Source of the DNA: Pseudomonas nitroreducens
Lineage (GTDB): Bacteria > Pseudomonadota > Gammaproteobacteria > Pseudomonadales > Pseudomonadaceae
DNA: 64,000 nucleotides
Reading direction: 5' to 3'
NCBI RefSeq assembly: GCF_014204515.1
Contig: NZ_JACHLI010000006.1
Span: 124,001-188,000 of the forward strand
Positions 62,260 to 64,000 of the stretch are shown piece by piece. The notes under the pieces are model-generated. The model was not told the origin of the DNA, ran no database searches, and was given only the letters and a program-made list of their open reading frames with translations. The position numbers and the translations under genes were made by a program. Every line of letters starts with the position of its first letter. Position 1 is the stretch's first letter.

Positions 62260-62274
62260 TACCAAATAAGTAAC
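62260..62274 (+). promoter_or_regulatory. ped box 5, upstream of the aldehyde dehydrogenase gene
   Basis: TACCAAATAAGTAAC, 101 bp upstream of the pedI ATG. It is the most diverged copy, but keeps TACCAA and GTA at the same distance. Confidence 0.58.
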
Positions 62275-62374
62275 CCACCACTCCCATGGGTGCATTCCGG
62301 GTCGGGAACGGCGCTGCCTAAGATCGCCCCATCACCTGGCCGATGGAGGCCGGGACCCGACAGGAGAGCACCCC

Positions 62375-63895
<1,521 letters not shown>

Positions 63896-63909
63896 CTGTC
63901 AGCAGTAAA

Positions 63910-63948
63910 CCGGCGAGCCTTCCCCCATCAGGTTCGCCGGCCCCTTTT
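63910..63948 (+). terminator. Rho-independent terminator of the aldehyde dehydrogenase gene
   Basis: CCGGCGAGCC (63910-63919) and GGTTCGCCGG (63931-63940) pair with one mismatch; CCCCTTTT follows. It lies 14 bp after the stop. The last 50 bp of the window show nothing further. Confidence 0.85.
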
Positions 63949-64000
63949 CCGCTGTACCCCGCCTGGCACTCCACCGGGCATCCCTTGTGTCGACGCGCCC

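Larger units (their letters stand above)
61402..62374. other. 973-bp gap between pedH and pedI
   Basis: It contains, in order, the pedH terminator, an R2 doublet, the 357-bp structured repeat (copy B), a single R1b REP (62156-62178, GTAGGAGCGAGCTTGCTCGC) and ped box 5. No gene is supported; open frames through the structured repeat are not shared with copy A. Confidence 0.75.

Overview
The window is a high-GC proteobacterial chromosome segment that reads as Pseudomonas. The reasons are gene order and protein content: a phhR/phhABC aromatic amino acid locus, a PvdQ-type acylase, a narK-GHJI-ppiC nitrate respiration operon, and a ped/exa PQQ alcohol oxidation cluster whose order, as I remember it, matches that of P. 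putida KT2440. Gaps are filled with REP-type palindromes typical of the genus. I infer a member of the P. aeruginosa / nitroreducens / citronellolis side of the genus, but the sequence alone does not fix the species. No rRNA, tRNA, prophage, transposase or CRISPR array was seen.

Layout. 1-2482: glycolate oxidase glcD (cut by the window edge) divergent from its regulator glcC, with two identical FadR-type operators between them. 2899-15311: small metabolic and regulatory modules, mostly divergent regulator/target pairs: MerR/old yellow enzyme, SDR/LysR, MFS/TetR, AbrB-family membrane protein/LysR and TauD-type dioxygenase/AraC. An isolated flavin amine oxidase here appears circularly permuted. 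15398-17936: pvdQ-like N-acyl-homoserine lactone acylase with a candidate PvdS promoter and a possible leader ORF. 18350-22677: phhABC and the divergent activator gene phhR. 22703-26664: a two-gene DNA repair operon (FAN1 nuclease and an XPD/DinG-type helicase with an N-terminal PD-(D/E)XK nuclease-like domain). 26772-32888: small housekeeping and hypothetical genes, including a LysR gene without a canonical start codon. 32890-43231: nitrate respiration operon, with NarK1 and NarK2 fused into one polypeptide. 43524-45540: MOSC protein, a small hypothetical gene and an EamA transporter.

45568-63895 is the alcohol oxidation island. It holds the response regulator PedR1/ErbR (AgmR), a CW-motif rhodanese-like protein, an ABC exporter-like pair with a beta-propeller and a binding protein, a 52-aa membrane peptide, the PedS2/PedR2 two-component system, a secreted pentapeptide-repeat protein, a Ca-type PQQ ethanol dehydrogenase (ExaA/PedE), cytochrome c550, a periplasmic binding protein, a SoxYZ-like carrier, a metallohydrolase, a second PQQ dehydrogenase carrying the lanthanide-type Asp (PedH), and an aldehyde dehydrogenase. 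Together these would oxidise alcohols to aldehydes in the periplasm, pass electrons to cytochrome c, and convert aldehydes to acids. One 15-bp motif, TACCAA-N4-GTA with flanks, lies upstream of each of the five apparent transcription starts in the island, which suggests a common regulator.

The gaps carry three families of palindromic repeats that all begin with GTAGG and end with CCTAC. Two inverted copies of a 357-bp structured repeat also lie about 49 kb apart (12701-13057 and 61678-62034); their stem sequences differ by compensating changes.
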